Shown: positions 17,238 to 26,322 of the stretch, piece after piece
Layout of the letters: each line of letters opens with the position of its first letter
How positions within the stretch are numbered: position 1 is the stretch's first letter
Source: Nostoc sp. FACHB-110
GTDB taxonomy: Bacteria; Cyanobacteriota; Cyanobacteriia; Cyanobacteriales; Nostocaceae
Assembly: GCF_014697425.1 (NCBI RefSeq)
Contig: NZ_JACJRU010000007.1
Coordinates: 124,001-188,000 of the forward strand
DNA length: 64,000 nt
Direction of reading: 5' to 3'
Translations under genes and position numbers: made by a program
The notes under the pieces: model-generated
Database searches by the model: none
Told to the model about the DNA's origin: nothing
What the model saw: the letters and a program-made list of their open reading frames with translations, nothing else

Positions 17238-19484
17238 TTATCGAGTATTTCCATTATTTTCACTGTTACGACTGGGGACATTAGACTCAGAATTTTCGGG
17301 TGTTGATGGTTGTAGTCCAAGTTCACAGGGATTTTCATCGTTTTGTAAAACAGTGATATTAGAGCGTTGAAGTTGAGATAATTTTACCTGAATTATTTTT
17401 TTGTTTGAAGAAACGGGATTATCTTGGGCAGAACATAGCCGTAATTGAACCAAACTATCTTGTGGGGCTGGGGTATCAGGTGGTTCTAAAGAAATCACTT
17501 CTAAATAACTCTTAGCGGGCAATTTTTGATTACCTAGGGAAATTTCTTGGCTATTAGTAATTACAGCACCGCGAGTCAGATTAGCTGGAGAAACCTGATT
17601 AGGAGTTTCAGCCGCAGTTGGTTGGACTGTACTAGCTGGGTTAGCAACGAAAGGAAGTGTCGAGAGCGATCGCAACCGCATGGCCACATATCCTAAAGAA
17701 CCTGCGATGATGACTAAAATCAAAGGGACAATCAAATGTAGCGGTAGTTGACCAATTGATCCAGGCTTTTTAACTTGAGGAATTAAGGTTTTTTGTTCCG
17801 AAACATCTTCTAATAAAGTTTGCTGTGGTGCTGTGGGTTTTAAGTTGGCGGTTTTAATACTGGGACGTTCGGGAATCACAGCCTTAATGGGTAATTCTGG
17901 CTCGATATATTTGACTTGATAATGAACTAAGGCGATCGTTACATTATCATGACCGTTTTTAGTATTCGCAATTTCCAGCAACTTGTCACTAACTGTTACT
18001 AAGTCAATTTCTTCTGTCAAAATTGGTAAGATTTCTGTTTCCCAATATTCTTCCACACGATCAAAATCGCTCAATCCATCAGATGTCAGCAGAAACACTG
18101 CATCTTCATCCAACATAAATCGCTGTGCTGTTGGATGTAATGACGGGCTAGGACTCATCCCTAAGGCTTGCACCAGAGAACCAGAACCGCTTTGCTGCAC
18201 AGCCTCTCGATAAATAGCATAACCAAGGCGGACTTCTCGTGAAGCCACATCATCGTCAAGGGTGACTTGATAACAGCCATCGCGGGTAATCCAATAAGCG
18301 CGACTATCACCAACGTGAGTAATATACATTTCGTGCGCTACTGGCAATGCCATCACCAAAGTCGTCCCCATTCGCTTGCGACCTTGACGGTGTTCGCTGT
18401 CATTGCGTTGGCTGATTTTATCATTGGCTACGGCTGCTGCTTGTTCTAAATCAGTCAACAACATCGAGGGGTCGATATGGTCATAAGGAACTTTCGTCAG
18501 TTGTTGGACTTGCTGTTGAATTGTCTCAATGGCTAAATTAGAGGCAATATTCCCGCCTTCGTGACCACCAATGCCATCACAGACAATTGCCAAGGCCGTA
18601 GCTTGCGGGGGTTTGCTCAGTAGCGTTCCACTGGGTGGGTAACAAGCGTCTTCGTTACGTTGTCGTCTGGGGCCTGTGTCCGTTTTGGTAATAATTTTAA
18701 TTTTTGGTGATTGCGATTTCCCTAATTCTGACAATCCTTTATCCAAAACAGCAATTAGCACTTCAGTAGAAGTGATTTCTCCCTGAATCAGAAAGCTGCT
18801 AACTTGGTTGATAAATTCAGCGATACATGGTTGAGCATCTGGCACTAATTGTTGCCAAAACTCCCCTAATTGCGACAGTTTTGGTGCAGATGAGGGATCA
18901 AATCGCAATTCTAATAAACGAACTAAAGGCCCTTCTACTCTTAATAAGTGGGGTTCTATTAAACTTGAAGCGACACCTTCACTAAAAAGTGGTTGCCAGA
19001 GATGGGCGATTTGCCATAACCAATTGAGTTGACGCATTGATGTGGTGCTGCGCCAAGCATTGAGCAATTGGGGATACAATCCGACTTGTGAACCTGTCGC
19101 GTCTACCAGTAAAGGTGATTTTTCTAAAAGTAAGATTTCTTGACGCGAGCGTCCGTCTTTGAGCGGGAGGACTCCATATACCTGAGGTATATGTAAGCGA
19201 TAGGGAATTAGTCTTAAATAAGCTCTGATGGTCTGTAAGTTTTCTATTTCTAGTCCTTGGGGAAGTAACCCAGGTTTCGTATCTAAAACCACAGATTTAT
19301 TGATGACTAAATAGCGATCGGCTAATATTTCCCCAGGACTACCCACATTTAAACCATCACCCATAGCCCAGAGATATCTTTTGGGTATGGGTGTAGAGCA
19401 GCGTTGGCAAAACTTATGCGTCAGGGGGTTGGCAGCCTGACAAAGTTCGTTTGGGCAGTAGAGGGTTGCCGCATCATTTTCCAT
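17238..19484 (-). CDS. PP2C-family Ser/Thr phosphatase with zinc ribbon and membrane anchor
   Basis: A 748-residue protein. An N-terminal zinc ribbon has four Cys (C10, C15, C26, C29; YCPNELC and FCQRCSTP). Residues about 50-265 look like a degenerate kinase fold (ADRYLVINKS, a hinge-like ILLLEKSPL, no HRD or DFG motifs); this is my inference. The PP2C domain follows at about 268-525, with metal-binding motifs RRQRNEDAC, VCDGIGGHEGG, THVGDSRAYWIT, LTSDGLSD and NGHDNVTI. One transmembrane segment (LHLIVPLILVIIAGSLGYVA) lies near residue 585, and the remaining C-terminal region would be outside the cytoplasm. It probably dephosphorylates the phospho-Thr ligands read by the neighbouring FHA proteins. 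Confidence 0.85.
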   Translation of the reverse strand: MENDAATLYCPNELCQAANPLTHKFCQRCSTPIPKRYLWAMGDGLNVGSPGEILADRYLVINKSVVLDTKPGLLPQGLEIENLQTIRAYLRLIPYRLHIPQVYGVLPLKDGRSRQEILLLEKSPLLVDATGSQVGLYPQLLNAWRSTTSMRQLNWLWQIAHLWQPLFSEGVASSLIEPHLLRVEGPLVRLLELRFDPSSAPKLSQLGEFWQQLVPDAQPCIAEFINQVSSFLIQGEITSTEVLIAVLDKGLSELGKSQSPKIKIITKTDTGPRRQRNEDACYPPSGTLLSKPPQATALAIVCDGIGGHEGGNIASNLAIETIQQQVQQLTKVPYDHIDPSMLLTDLEQAAAVANDKISQRNDSEHRQGRKRMGTTLVMALPVAHEMYITHVGDSRAYWITRDGCYQVTLDDDVASREVRLGYAIYREAVQQSGSGSLVQALGMSPSPSLHPTAQRFMLDEDAVFLLTSDGLSDFDRVEEYWETEILPILTEEIDLVTVSDKLLEIANTKNGHDNVTIALVHYQVKYIEPELPIKAVIPERPSIKTANLKPTAPQQTLLEDVSEQKTLIPQVKKPGSIGQLPLHLIVPLILVIIAGSLGYVAMRLRSLSTLPFVANPASTVQPTAAETPNQVSPANLTRGAVITNSQEISLGNQKLPAKSYLEVISLEPPDTPAPQDSLVQLRLCSAQDNPVSSNKKIIQVKLSQLQRSNITVLQNDENPCELGLQPSTPENSESNVPSRNSENNGNTR

Positions 19485-19529
19485 AGTGTTCGCACTGATC
19501 AGCGATTGGCAATTTCTTCACAAGCATGG

Positions 19530-19560
19530 GAGCGGTAATCTAGACCGCTTTTATTTTTCT
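19530..19560 (+). terminator. Rho-independent-like hairpin divergent from the PP2C gene
   Basis: AGCGGT and ACCGCT flank a 7-base loop, followed by TTTATTTTTCT on the plus strand. No plus-strand gene ends here, so it might end a small or antisense RNA. Confidence 0.4.
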
Positions 19561-19636
19561 AAATAGACAGACGCATCCTTATGGGGATCGTAATTCTAGT
19601 TTGCTACTGAATCTCAGCAAATGCTAATTTTTAAGT

Positions 19637-19741
19637 GACTAAATTTTTGTGAATACCATACTCCTTGGCCAATTCTACAGCCTCAATCATAGCTTCTCTT
19701 ACTCTATGACTTTCCGTCGCCAGAGCAACTAACTTTCACCC
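19637..19741 (-). pseudogene. Possible 3' fragment of a decayed gene
   Basis: The minus strand reads about 33 codons with good amino acid composition (VALATESHRVREAMIEAVEL, then AKEYGIHKNLVT and a stop), preceded by an in-frame stop. It looks like the C-terminus of a real protein cut off from its body, but I cannot name the family. Confidence 0.3.
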
Positions 19742-20449
19742 TGTCAACAAAGCTTAACCTCAAATTATCTGACACTGTTTGCTTTTAGTAAATTACAGTA
19801 TTAAAAATGGACGTACATAGCAACCCTGTTTGATTTTTTCAGTTGGAATGAGTTTTCCGTAAATCGGTCGGCTGCAATAAATATTGTTGACATCAAGCAC
19901 AGAACAGGGTGAGAAAGAGTTTGAGCCTGATTTACTTTTATTTACACAGTTTGGTTTTATTGCATTGACTTACTTAGTAAATTAGATTTATTTTTAACTC
20001 CTAGGCAGACTGCTTTGGAAGTATCTTTATTTTTAGTTTATAAGTCAAGATGATTCAATTACAGTTAAAAACTGCCTAGATGAGACTTTCAGCTTGATGG
20101 GCAAAACTCTATTGCCACAAAGCTTTGATTATTTTTGGCAAAAGTTTGAGTGATAAATTTCTTAATGTCAATTAATTTTAATTAAGAATTAAAAAATTAG
20201 ACAAAGTAGCGGATTAACTATTTATAACTTATTATAGAAATCCAGTTTAGTTACTGAAAGATGCTGATGTTAGGAGGAAGCAAAGAGCAACTAATCAAGC
20301 AGCTGGTAAACTATTGATTTTTGGCAAATATTTGTGTCTAAGTCTGAAAAAGCAAGGGTTATAGCGTCAACAGTCGTTAATTCAGGATGATTTTGATCTG
20401 GTATCCACTCAATTGTGCGATCGCTACTTCATGAAGCAAAAACTTTCTT

Positions 20450-20491
20450 CTCAAAATTTTAGGGGCATAATACTGCCCCTAAAATTTTGAG
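20450..20491. repeat. Perfect 18-bp hairpin downstream of ndhM
   Basis: CTCAAAATTTTAGGGGCA at 20450-20467 is exactly complementary to TGCCCCTAAAATTTTGAG at 20474-20491, with a 6-base loop. It lies about 140 bases past the ndhM stop and lacks a U-run. It may be a processing or transcription-end structure, or a mobile palindrome. Confidence 0.75.
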
Positions 20492-20632
20492 AGTGACACA
20501 TCACTCATAATTTTGACCAAGAACAACCCAAAACAAGGTCATGCTCATGAATTGTGCATCAGTTCCAAAACTTCTGAGTTATGGAAAGCACCAGCATATT
20601 TGGAAATGTTCTTTGTCATTTTGTATAGTTGA

Positions 20633-20989
20633 CTATTTTTCTTCTACAGCAACTTGGGGTAGACCCATACTGTAGTTGGTGACACGAGCAGAGAGGTTGT
20701 AGCTGATTTCGCCTTTTTGGAGGAGCGATCGCAGATAATGCTCTAAGTCTGAACCAATGCGGCGTAAGTTGTAGTCGGTGAGGTCTACACCGCTAGATGC
20801 CTCTACTAATTCATCAAACTTGCGATAAATTTTTTGTAGCGCATCTTCATTCCAGTTGAATTCGTTGTCTGGGTCAACATCCAAAGTTAAAACCTGATGA
20901 CTGGGAACCAGTTCGCCATCCCGGTCAATTTCTGCCGCAAAAATGCGGATATGCCGGGTTGTGGACTTCAGCAGCATTGGATTGTCCAT
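20633..20989 (-). CDS. ndhM: NAD(P)H-quinone oxidoreductase subunit M
   Basis: Subunit of the cyanobacterial/chloroplast NDH-1 complex, found in its peripheral region facing the cytoplasm. NDH-1 carries out respiratory and cyclic photosynthetic electron flow and CO2 uptake. The 118-residue product has the family's opening [54 protein letters not shown] and a conserved YSMGLPQV near the end. The length is normal. ATG 20989 is used here; the second Met (residue 5, 20977) is also possible. It is monocistronic by position. Confidence 0.95.
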   Translation of the reverse strand: MDNPMLLKSTTRHIRIFAAEIDRDGELVPSHQVLTLDVDPDNEFNWNEDALQKIYRKFDELVEASSGVDLTDYNLRRIGSDLEHYLRSLLQKGEISYNLSARVTNYSMGLPQVAVEEK

Positions 20990-21710
20990 AAAAAGGTTTA
21001 AGGTTTGGGTTGATTACACTGAAATCATTGTAGACTCTTGCCCTGCCTTTAATCTGCTCTACTCATTAGCTTTAGTTAACTAGTTAATAGACTATAGTCA
21101 ACCAATGGGTGGATTTTTGATGCCATTCTCTATTGTCCCACTTGTTCGACCCCGACCGCATGACCCTAGTTAATGATTCCCATTCTCATTATCTCCTCCT
21201 AAATAGAGGTGCAAGATGTATTGCTAGTGAAAAATCAAAATTTTAGGGATGAGTAATTCATCAAAATCTCCTGAAAGTTCCTGATGAAAAAAACTAACAT
21301 CAAGTGTTTTTACGTAATTACGGTGAAGCTGACTCTAGGATTAATTAATTTCTCAAAAGCCAGCAAATTTACTTACGTACAAACACTAAAATCCAAGTAA
21401 CAAGTTAAACTGTTGTTGACGTTAACATAAAGTTGATGTAAAAACCTTTAAAAAGCTAGAACAACTTCTTACAGAAACTTTATTGTATAGAATCTTAAAA
21501 ACTGAATAATAGTTATGGCTTACCTAATCCACTTCTGGCATGGGAAGAGCGCAACTAAGTCAGTGCCAGGCTAGCTAAAAAAGTACAGGAGAGAAAAAAG
21601 TAATCCATATGTTATAGATTGAAAAAATTTCTTTATTCCAGCAGTATGGATTCAAAAAAGATATAAAGGATTTTCGTTGAGGATAATTTTCCTCGCTCTG
21701 ATAACCACAA
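20990..21710. other. Spacer between divergent ndhM and the small gene at 21711
   Basis: This AT-rich, 721-base stretch should hold promoters for both flanking genes. TTGTTGACGTTAACATAAAGTTGATG (about 21413-21438) contains overlapping direct and inverted pieces that could be an operator, but no specific factor can be named. Confidence 0.35.
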
Positions 21711-22013
21711 ATGAATGGAATCCTCAAAACTATGAACTCAAAAGCATTACCACGCCAGATAAATAATATAGAAGTAGGTGTTTATGAGTGCGAAATACAT
21801 CTGAAATTCCGATTAATTGAAGAGAAGAGTCTCCTAGGCGATCGCGAACAATTACTACAAGTGTTATTAGATGCTTTGACTGAAGGTTCTGATGACTTTC
21901 TAGAGACACTACAAGCCTCTGTGAAAGCTCAGGAGGTCTCAGAATTTAAAGCCTCGCCCCAAATGCGCCGCCAACTTATGCGCTTGCGTAATGCGGTTGA
22001 TAACAGTCAATAG
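21711..22013 (+). CDS. Small conserved-looking protein of unknown function
   Basis: A 100-residue soluble protein. The middle (VGVYECEIHLKFRLIEEKS) looks like a beta-hairpin, followed by an acidic helical part (REQLLQVLLDALTEGSDDFL) and a basic C-terminus, MRRQLMRLRNAV. That small acidic-then-RRxLxRLRN layout recalls small cyanobacterial protein families, but I cannot assign one. A HIP1 site lies within it. Start alternatives are Met1 (21711) or Met8 (21732); neither has a strong ribosome site. It is isolated, with long spacers on both sides, which suggests its own regulation. Confidence 0.65.
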   Translation: MNGILKTMNSKALPRQINNIEVGVYECEIHLKFRLIEEKSLLGDREQLLQVLLDALTEGSDDFLETLQASVKAQEVSEFKASPQMRRQLMRLRNAVDNSQ

Positions 22014-22733
22014 TTAAAACTTTGGACACTAGCAGATATTGTCATTAGTCTTCAATAGCCCATTTGGCATTGCGATCGCTTGTACAACCTAAAAATTGGC
22101 ACACAAGCTGAGATTGACTTTGTTTTCCAACGACATCCAATCCGAACATCTACCAGTAGTCTTCACCCTTTGCACTACTAACCCATTTCTGATGTGGCGA
22201 AAAGTTCAGTAAGTACCGCGAATTGGCACTGTAATGCCTCTTTGGTTTGGTTGCTTGGCTGAAATAAGCTTTTCACACCAATTCGTCACGACTATTTTTT
22301 AAGCTGGTATAACCAATCTCCATACCTTGTAGGATGGGTAAAGGTTGCTGAAGATTTATCTTTTGGCTTTTTACTAACCAGGGTTTTGCTTGGATATGCA
22401 AAAGCGATAGCTAGCAATATTTAGCCTTAACTAAATCTCTTCAAAATATTATTTCACGCTGATGTATAGCAGGAGGTAAAAGTTTTACTATGCCTGGTAT
22501 TTGTGCTTTTTAAATTTATCACCTATATTTCGACTGTTATAGTAATACGGTTCAGTTAAGCAAGTTTTTTTGTAGAGACAAGGAAACAGCCACAGAAACA
22601 ACGCTCATCTGAACTGTATGAGCTTATTGAGTCGAGCAATTTTACTGTCATACCAATTGATGAAATAACACAAAATTAGACCTAGACAGTCATTCTCAAT
22701 TTCAAATCTAAAATTTTACACAATTAAATCTTG
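22014..22733. other. Spacer with a small inverted-end element
   Basis: It contains the MITE-like element at 22545-22619. The remainder is AT-rich, with no frame of interest in its 720 bases. Confidence 0.4.
22545..22619. mobile_element. Short MITE-like element with ATACGGTTCAG ends
   Basis: ATACGGTTCAG at 22545-22555 is matched by CTGAACTGTAT at 22609-22619 (10 of 11 positions). The interior is non-coding. From memory, similar TACGGTTCAGTTAAG sequences are common between genes of Nostoc-type genomes. Confidence 0.5.
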
Positions 22734-23429
22734 TTATTTTGCCAGACCATGTTCTAGGGCAAAACGTACTAATTCTGTACGACTGTTTGTGCCTGTTTTA
22801 CTGAACAAGCGGCTCACATATTTTTCTACGTTACGAACGCTAGTATCTAAGCGACGAGCAATTTCTTTATTCATTAGCCCTTCGGCCACCAAGTTTAAAA
22901 CGCTCTGTTCTCTGGGGGTCAAGTCAATTTTGAACGGGGCGGGAGATTGAGAAATCGCACTGCGTTGCGTTAATAAAGCTTTGATTTGAGCAATTTGATT
23001 GGCGAGTTCGGCAATATCGGGAGTTTCACCATCTTCACCTGTCACAATAGGCTTCGTCGGACGGCGAGAGAGTAAATTTTCTACTATGGCGACTAATTCA
23101 TCAGGATCAAAAGGTTTAGGTAGATAAGCATCCACACCTGCTTGATAGCCTTGAATGCGATCGCCTGTCATACCTTTAGCAGTTAAAAAGATGACTGGTA
23201 GTGACTGAAAGCGCGGATCTTCCCTGACTTGCTTGAGGAACTGATAACCATCAACTTGGGGCATCATGATATCAGAAATCACTAAGTCAGGTGTGTTCTG
23301 CTCCATTAAGTCCCACCCTTCACGGGCATTACTGGCAACTTGAACACTAAAACCGCTTTCTTGCAAATAATCTTTGACGGCTTCTCTTAATCCTGGTTCA
23401 TCATCTACCAGTAACAATTGTGCTGACAT
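22734..23429 (-). CDS. NarL/LuxR-type response regulator (Rre1/Ycf29-like)
   Basis: A 231-residue response regulator. The receiver domain (1-120) has the acidic pair in LLVDDEPG, the phospho-Asp in LVISDIMMPQVDGYQFLKQ, the Thr in FLTAKG and the Lys in LPKPFDPDEL. A linker leads to a LuxR-type DNA-binding domain (about 165-231: LTPREQSVLNLVAEGLMNKE and VRNVEKYVSRLF). The receiver wording strongly resembles cyanobacterial Rre1/Ycf29, a stress-related regulator partnered with the Hik34/Hik2 kinases; that identity is probable but not proved. AAGGAA lies upstream of the ATG. No kinase gene is adjacent. Confidence 0.85.
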   Translation of the reverse strand: MSAQLLLVDDEPGLREAVKDYLQESGFSVQVASNAREGWDLMEQNTPDLVISDIMMPQVDGYQFLKQVREDPRFQSLPVIFLTAKGMTGDRIQGYQAGVDAYLPKPFDPDELVAIVENLLSRRPTKPIVTGEDGETPDIAELANQIAQIKALLTQRSAISQSPAPFKIDLTPREQSVLNLVAEGLMNKEIARRLDTSVRNVEKYVSRLFSKTGTNSRTELVRFALEHGLAK

Positions 23430-23496
23430 TTAACGTTTCCTTAAGTCTACCTTTTCCAATTTAGCGAAAGTTGGCAGATAATAGTCATCTTTACAA

Positions 23497-23517
23497 GGGA
23501 ACAGGGAACAGGGAACA
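23497..23517. repeat. Three tandem GGGAACA heptamers
   Basis: Three exact 7-base units sit in the spacer between the response regulator and glycosyltransferase genes. Related GGGAACAAGGAACTGGGAATAGGG is translated at the 3' end of the gene at 60021-60638. Confidence 0.7.
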
Positions 23518-23617
23518 AAGAAGTGGTGTTTTCTGCGAGTCAATTATCTGGGGAAGATGTATTACCAGGTTTTACATTGGATTTGACTGGGATTATCTAA
23601 AATTAAAGTCAAATATT

Positions 23618-24655
23618 TTACAGCCATTCGATGATTTTGGCATTTTCGGGTAACTTAGCATCTCGTTGCCCGATCGCCCGTGACCTAGCCGTAAATATAC
23701 TGATGGGAGAATTGAATAAATTTACGGCTGTGGCTGTCCCCGCGATCGCTTTTACACTATCTTTTGGTAATTCTTTCAATAGCCAACGCACCAAGCGATA
23801 GCCACATTCTTGCAGTGTCACTTCGCGCATTAACTCTATGCCGTGTAATTCGTGTAAATAACGATTTGAGCGTCCATAGCGTCGCCATTGACTTTGAAAT
23901 TCTTTGAGCGTTGTGCGGTGGTGGTGCTGCACAATGGCCTGTGGTGCAAACTCTAAACGCCCGATATTTTGTTGTAAAATCCGCCAACAAATGTCTGCAT
24001 CACCGCCAGTAGTTAAATAAGGACGGAATAAGCCTGCTTTTTCCAATCCTAGGCGGCGAATTGCTAAATTGGCTGTTTGCCCGTAAGCCCCAAAGGGATG
24101 GGCAAGTGTGTGCTGTTGCGATAGGGTTTGGTGCATTTCTGCGTATTGCTCTAGCAAAGTGTTGCCAGGTAAAGCAGTAATTTCACCAGCGACAATCACA
24201 ACATCAGTAGAAACAAATGGCTGGATGAGTAACTCTAACCATTGGGGTTGTGGATGACAATCAGCATCAGTAAAGGCGATGATTTCACCTTGGGCAGCAC
24301 GAATCCCAGTGTTACGCGCGGCGTAGGAACTTTGTATTTTATTTTCGCTTAAAGGTTTAATTGTAATTGGAGAATTTGCCGCAGCTTCCTGAATTAAAGT
24401 CAGGGTGCGATCGCTACTATTGTTATCTACCAGTAAGTATTCTACGCGGTCTTTGGGGTAAGTTTGGGATGACAAACAATTAATTAATGCTGGTAAATCT
24501 AATTCACCGTTATAAATAGGAACAACCACCGATACCATAGGCAAAAAGCTGTGGACGGTGGTTGCATTAACTGACTGATAATTCATAAGATTTAGAATTT
24601 TGTTGATGGGATTACTAACTAGTATTCCCAATCCTAAATTTTCTGAAGGTTTCAT
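23618..24655 (-). CDS. Family 2 glycosyltransferase
   Basis: A GT-A-fold glycosyltransferase of 345 residues. The nucleotide-sugar-binding start is VSVVVPIYNGELDLPALINC, with VDNNSSDRT, and the metal-binding DxD-like site is FTDADCHPQPQW. ARNTGIRAAQGEII is typical of family 2. The C-terminal part (HHHRTTLKEFQSQWRRYGRS) matches cyanobacterial members that transfer sugars to polysaccharides or lipids. The acceptor is unknown. The start could be the Met at residue 24 (MNYQSVN) rather than residue 1, since the first 23 residues look unconserved. It is encoded downstream of and close to (64 bases) the Ctp protease gene. Confidence 0.85.
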   Translation of the reverse strand: MKPSENLGLGILVSNPINKILNLMNYQSVNATTVHSFLPMVSVVVPIYNGELDLPALINCLSSQTYPKDRVEYLLVDNNSSDRTLTLIQEAAANSPITIKPLSENKIQSSYAARNTGIRAAQGEIIAFTDADCHPQPQWLELLIQPFVSTDVVIVAGEITALPGNTLLEQYAEMHQTLSQQHTLAHPFGAYGQTANLAIRRLGLEKAGLFRPYLTTGGDADICWRILQQNIGRLEFAPQAIVQHHHRTTLKEFQSQWRRYGRSNRYLHELHGIELMREVTLQECGYRLVRWLLKELPKDSVKAIAGTATAVNLFNSPISIFTARSRAIGQRDAKLPENAKIIEWL

Positions 24656-24719
24656 TGGTCAGTTTTTATAGTTCCAGAAACCTGGATAGAAAAATACTGA
24701 ATACATGAACCCTGAACTT

Positions 24720-26057
24720 TTAAAATTGCAAGTCGCTAGCACCAGCACTCATCGGACGGCTGCTTTGATTAACTGGGGACTGAGCGAAACTATTATTCGA
24801 TAAAGCTGCGATCGCACGGGCATATTGTGGATCGCTTTGAGTGCCAATTAATGTAGGATTAGTTGCTAACTGACGCTCTTGTGCTTCTGTCAATTCTATT
24901 TTGATATCAGGGGTAATTCCCTTGTGGTTAATGTCCGTTCCTAGTGGGGTGTAGTAATGGGCAATGGTGACTGCCAATCCTGAACCATCAGAGAGTTCGT
25001 GAACTGATTGTACTAACGCTTTGCCGAAGGTTTGGCTGCCAATCACGACTGCGCGTTTGTTATCTTTGAGCGCGCCTGTGAGAATTTCACTAGCACTGGC
25101 TGAATTACCATCTACCAATATTGCCAAGGGCAGTTTAGTTAAGGCTGTACGATTAGCTTTTGTCTGCTCACTGCTACCTTGACGGTCAACGGTGCGGACG
25201 ATTGCCCCATTATCCATCCACATCCGGGCAATTTCTATACTAGCTTGTAACAAACCACCAGGATTACCGCGCAAATCTAATACAAAAGCATCAACTTTTT
25301 GATTGCTTAAATCACGGATAGCACGGCGCATTTGGTCTGCGGCGTGACCGCTAAATTCACGTAAGCGAATGTAGCCAACACGACGATTAGATTCTTGTTT
25401 GAGGCTGTAACTAACTGTAGGAACTTCAATAGTGGCGCGTGTCAGCTTCAAATCAAATGTATTCTGTCCGGTTCTACCCAAACGTAATGTTATGGGAGTT
25501 CCGGCTTGACCACGAATTAGTTTAGAAGCATCATCCACCTTCATTTTTAGGGTAGATTTGCCATCAATTGCTAATATTTCATCGCCAGCTTTAATCCCTG
25601 CTCTCAAGGCTGGGGAATTTTCTAGAGCTTCAACAACGGTGAGTCGCTTGGTTTGTTCGTTGACTTCCATCCGAATACCAATACCTGAGACTTCACCGGA
25701 TGTCTGATTTGTGAGAGCCTCATACTGTCTGGGATCCATAAACCTTGTGTAAGGATCGCCCAATTTTTGTAATGCTTCTCGAATCGCTATATAAGCTTCG
25801 TCTTTAGAAGCATAATCTTTACTTAATAGGCTCTGCCTAGTTGCTTGCCAATCTTGTTGATTAAAACTGCCATCCACATACTCACGATTTACTAGTTGCC
25901 ATACTTGGTCAACTAAGGCTTTAGGGCTGTCTTGTAGAGCTGCCCTAACACAGCGAGTCCAAGCGGGGCCAAATACTGAGATAGTGGCTGTTGTGGCGAT
26001 CGCTCCACCAATCATGGCTAGTTGGAGCAGCGAGGAACGTTTCGCAGAATGGTTCAT
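24720..26057 (-). CDS. Carboxyl-terminal processing protease (S41 family)
   Basis: A Ctp-type serine protease of 445 residues with an N-terminal signal/anchor (LQLAMIGGAIATTATISVFG), so it acts in the periplasm or thylakoid lumen. Domains in order: N-terminal helical region, PDZ (IGIRMEV to GDEILAIDGKS), and S41 catalytic core with VDGNSASASEI (catalytic Ser) and GSQTFGKALVQ (catalytic Lys). Relatives include CtpA, which matures photosystem II protein D1, and CtpB and CtpC; which paralogue this is cannot be told by eye. I start at 26057 (MNHSAKRSS) rather than 26099, because the upstream 14 residues do not look like a signal peptide. Confidence 0.9.
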   Translation of the reverse strand: MNHSAKRSSLLQLAMIGGAIATTATISVFGPAWTRCVRAALQDSPKALVDQVWQLVNREYVDGSFNQQDWQATRQSLLSKDYASKDEAYIAIREALQKLGDPYTRFMDPRQYEALTNQTSGEVSGIGIRMEVNEQTKRLTVVEALENSPALRAGIKAGDEILAIDGKSTLKMKVDDASKLIRGQAGTPITLRLGRTGQNTFDLKLTRATIEVPTVSYSLKQESNRRVGYIRLREFSGHAADQMRRAIRDLSNQKVDAFVLDLRGNPGGLLQASIEIARMWMDNGAIVRTVDRQGSSEQTKANRTALTKLPLAILVDGNSASASEILTGALKDNKRAVVIGSQTFGKALVQSVHELSDGSGLAVTIAHYYTPLGTDINHKGITPDIKIELTEAQERQLATNPTLIGTQSDPQYARAIAALSNNSFAQSPVNQSSRPMSAGASDLQF

Positions 26058-26322
26058 GTATATCAGCTGGAATAATTTGTGTTGTTGACAGTTTAGCAAT
26101 CAGACTTTTCAGAGTTTTTTAAGTTTTTATACTCTATATTCATTTAACTTTTCTTCATTATTTTCTCCTCTAGATTATCTTAAAAATTTTATTTTGCTAC
26201 CTTAACAAGACATATGTAGACTTATTAACTTTGTTAGCGGTCAAATGTAATACTATGAAGCTCTTGTGACACTTTTACCTGTGTCCTATTTACACCCTAT
26301 ATTAATTTTATAAGATAGCATT

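Larger units (their letters stand above)
19485..20632. other. Long spacer between the PP2C gene and ndhM
   Basis: Apart from the hairpins at 19530 and 20450 and the possible coding relic at 19637-19741, I see only AT-rich DNA in these 1148 bases. It must contain the promoter of the PP2C gene on the minus strand, close to 19484. Confidence 0.5.

Noticed and set aside
16934..17284. 116-codon frame opposite the CHAT-FHA gene
   Set aside because: It lies mostly antisense to a well-supported coding region and crosses into the PP2C gene end; composition is atypical.
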